Shown in pieces: positions 5,471 through 6,785 of a stretch of 6,785 nucleotides of DNA. Under the pieces are notes generated by a model. It was not told the origin of the DNA. It worked only from the letters and a program-made list of their open reading frames with translations, and searched no databases. How positions within the stretch are numbered: the first letter of the stretch is position 1; each line of letters begins with the position of its first letter. Location of the stretch: positions 1 through 6,785 of the forward strand of contig JAZNGL010000039.1 in the NCBI GenBank assembly GCA_045576435.1, given 5' to 3'. The position numbers and the translations under genes were made by a program. Origin of the DNA: CAKSIW01 sp045576435. Its GTDB lineage: Bacteria > Bacillota > Clostridia > Monoglobales > Monoglobaceae.

Positions 5471-6007
5471 TTATTTTATTTCAGGTATTGAAGAAAAACG
5501 TCGGTTTGTTCCTGCCTTAGTTTCAGCATTTGTGTCATAAAGAACATCACACTCATATAAATTCTCTTTACTATTAAATAAATAGCTTTCAACCTTAAAT
5601 CCTGTGCCTGTTGACATCATAACATTAATGCGCGGTTCCCCACCATCTTCCATATAGTAATCCAAAACCTCAAAATAAACACTTCCGATTTGGATGAACT
5701 CATCTAACAAAATAAATGTTTCGGTTCTATCTTCTACATAAAGTATCCATTCCTGACTATCACCCCAGAAAATTTCGCCCGTCTCATCCTTTTCAGCAGA
5801 AGTCTTTAAAATCACATTTTCATCTGCTCCGTCGGCGTCAACATCACCTGTATATCTGCTGATTTCCGTCCATTCAGCACTCTTCTCAGGAAGTTCTGAT
5901 GCTTTAATTTCTGTTACATCGGCATTGTTAGAACTCATTCCCAATGAACAGCCTGAAAAAATTGCTACTATCAGAATTACTGTAAAAATAAGTTTAAATT
6001 TTTTCAT
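5471..6007 (-). CDS. Small secreted lipoprotein of unknown function
   Basis: A 178-residue predicted lipoprotein. A short positive N-terminus (MKKFK) and hydrophobic core lead to a lipobox ending FSGC, with lipidation at C20. Phe at position -3 is a tolerated but not ideal lipobox residue. The mature part is acidic and carries an Asp-rich loop DVDADGADE (55-63) followed by a hydrophobic strand, resembling calcium-binding loops of FG-GAP/VCBS-like or dockerin-like repeats. Only one copy is present. The rest looks like a small beta-rich domain that I cannot name. The ATG at 6007 is chosen because it begins a signal peptide and has AGGA 10 bases upstream. The frame stays open further upstream to about 6139, but that part overlaps clpX and is not signal-like. 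It follows clpX by 28 bases and is probably co-transcribed. Confidence 0.82.
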   Translation of the reverse strand: MKKFKLIFTVILIVAIFSGCSLGMSSNNADVTEIKASELPEKSAEWTEISRYTGDVDADGADENVILKTSAEKDETGEIFWGDSQEWILYVEDRTETFILLDEFIQIGSVYFEVLDYYMEDGGEPRINVMMSTGTGFKVESYLFNSKENLYECDVLYDTNAETKAGTNRRFSSIPEIK

Positions 6008-6035
6008 GCCACAAAATCCTTTCCTCGCGTTAATC

Positions 6036-6785
6036 TTAGCAAGCAGGCTTGCTATCTTTAACTGTTTTCCTTGGTTGAGGTTTTTTTGCAACCTTCTTTT
6101 CGCCACGAATAAGCTGAGGTTCTTTCTTATCTGTAACACATTCTTTTGTTACTATAACCTTTTTAATTGTTGGGTCTGACGGTATTTCAAACATAATTTC
6201 CTGCATTATTTCTTCAATTATTGTTCTGAGTCCCCTTGCCCCCGTATTTTGCTTTATTGCCTTTTGGGCAATTGCCTCAATCGCTTCATCATCAAAAGAA
6301 AGTTCAACATTATCCATTTCAAACAACTTTTGATATTGCTTCACAAGAGCATTTTTAGGCTCGGTTAAAATCTTTTTGAGAGCCTCAATATTAAGAGAAT
6401 CAAGCGTTGTTATAACCGGCAATCTACCAATAAACTCAGGTATTAAACCGAACTTCAGTAAATCATCAGGCACAAGTTGTTTTAATATATCGCCACGATT
6501 TTTATCCTGCTTACTTTCCACTTTTGCCCCAAAGCCCATCGACTTACTGTTAACACGGCTTTCGATAATTTTGTCTATTCCCTCAAAAGCACCGCCACAA
6601 ATAAACAATATATTGGTTGTGTCAATCTGGATGAATTCCTGATGCGGATGCTTTCTTCCACCCGTTGGCGGAACAGATGCAACCGTGCCTTCAAGTATTT
6701 TAAGGAGTGTCTGTTGAACCCCCTCGCCACTTACATCTCTCGTAATTGATGGATTTTCAGATTTTCTGGAAATCTTGTCAATTTC
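6036..6785 (-). CDS. clpX: ClpX, ATP-binding subunit of the ClpXP protease (partial, C-terminal part)
   Basis: The C-terminal 249 residues of the AAA+ unfoldase that feeds proteins to the ClpP peptidase. The frame is cut at the right edge, so the N-terminal zinc-binding domain and Walker A are outside the window. The visible part starts inside Walker B (EIDKI), followed by GEGVQQTLLKILEGT (20-34), the RKH loop in GGRKHPHQE (42-50), sensor 1 in NILFICGG (58-65), the ClpP-docking loop, the arginine finger in IPEFIGRLP (115-123) and sensor 2 GARGLRTIIEE (182-192). Numbers count from the window edge. The docking tripeptide is M-G-F (83-85) instead of the usual I-G-F, a conservative change. The C-terminus has a Lys/Pro-rich tail of about 20 residues ending in Cys. 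The lipoprotein gene follows 28 bases downstream. Confidence 0.97.
   Translation of the reverse strand, partial: EIDKISRKSENPSITRDVSGEGVQQTLLKILEGTVASVPPTGGRKHPHQEFIQIDTTNILFICGGAFEGIDKIIESRVNSKSMGFGAKVESKQDKNRGDILKQLVPDDLLKFGLIPEFIGRLPVITTLDSLNIEALKKILTEPKNALVKQYQKLFEMDNVELSFDDEAIEAIAQKAIKQNTGARGLRTIIEEIMQEIMFEIPSDPTIKKVIVTKECVTDKKEPQLIRGEKKVAKKPQPRKTVKDSKPAC

Noticed and set aside
6008..6139. An N-terminal extension of the lipoprotein frame into the end of clpX.
   Set aside because: It would bury the signal peptide behind 44 basic residues and overlap clpX. The ATG at 6007 gives a normal lipoprotein.

Overview
This is an AT-rich window with Shine-Dalgarno-led, tightly packed genes. It comes from a low-GC, Gram-positive, endospore-forming bacterium, most likely an anaerobe of the class Clostridia. 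The main evidence is a complete dipicolinate synthase pair (dpaA-dpaB), whose product is needed only in endospores, together with the clostridial style of the other proteins. I see no mobile element, tRNA, rRNA or CRISPR array. The region looks like ordinary chromosomal housekeeping DNA.

Layout. Two genes read rightward at the left end: the tail of a small protein resembling Asp23/Gls24 proteins (1-214) and an OGG1-type 8-oxoguanine DNA glycosylase (211-1047) that overlaps it by 4 bases. They converge on a perfect inverted repeat at 1061-1096, which probably terminates transcription from both sides. Everything else reads leftward. In transcription order these genes are: the C-terminal two thirds of clpX (entering at 6785), a small lipoprotein gene (6007-5471) and a hairpin terminator; then dpaA and dpaB (5331-3858), preceded by a sigma-K-like promoter and followed by a long-loop hairpin; then pgsA (3595-3056), guaB (3010-1502) and a two-zinc-ribbon protein (1495-1076), led by a sigma-A-type promoter near 3673-3702.

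How the genes fit together. The leftward genes form three probable transcription units. clpX and the lipoprotein gene are 28 bases apart with no visible terminator between them. dpaA and dpaB encode the two subunits of one enzyme, which makes the spore-core chelator dipicolinic acid; their candidate promoter suits late mother-cell expression. pgsA (phosphatidylglycerol synthesis), guaB (the committed step to GMP) and the zinc-ribbon gene are closely spaced and probably co-transcribed, although their functions are not obviously related.

The window holds no evident new multi-gene system. The points most worth a second look are an IMP dehydrogenase that matches the parabasalid Tritrichomonas foetus enzyme residue number for residue number at its key sites, the uncharacterised protein with two zinc ribbons of identical spacing coupled to guaB, and the sigma-K-like promoter upstream of dpaA.
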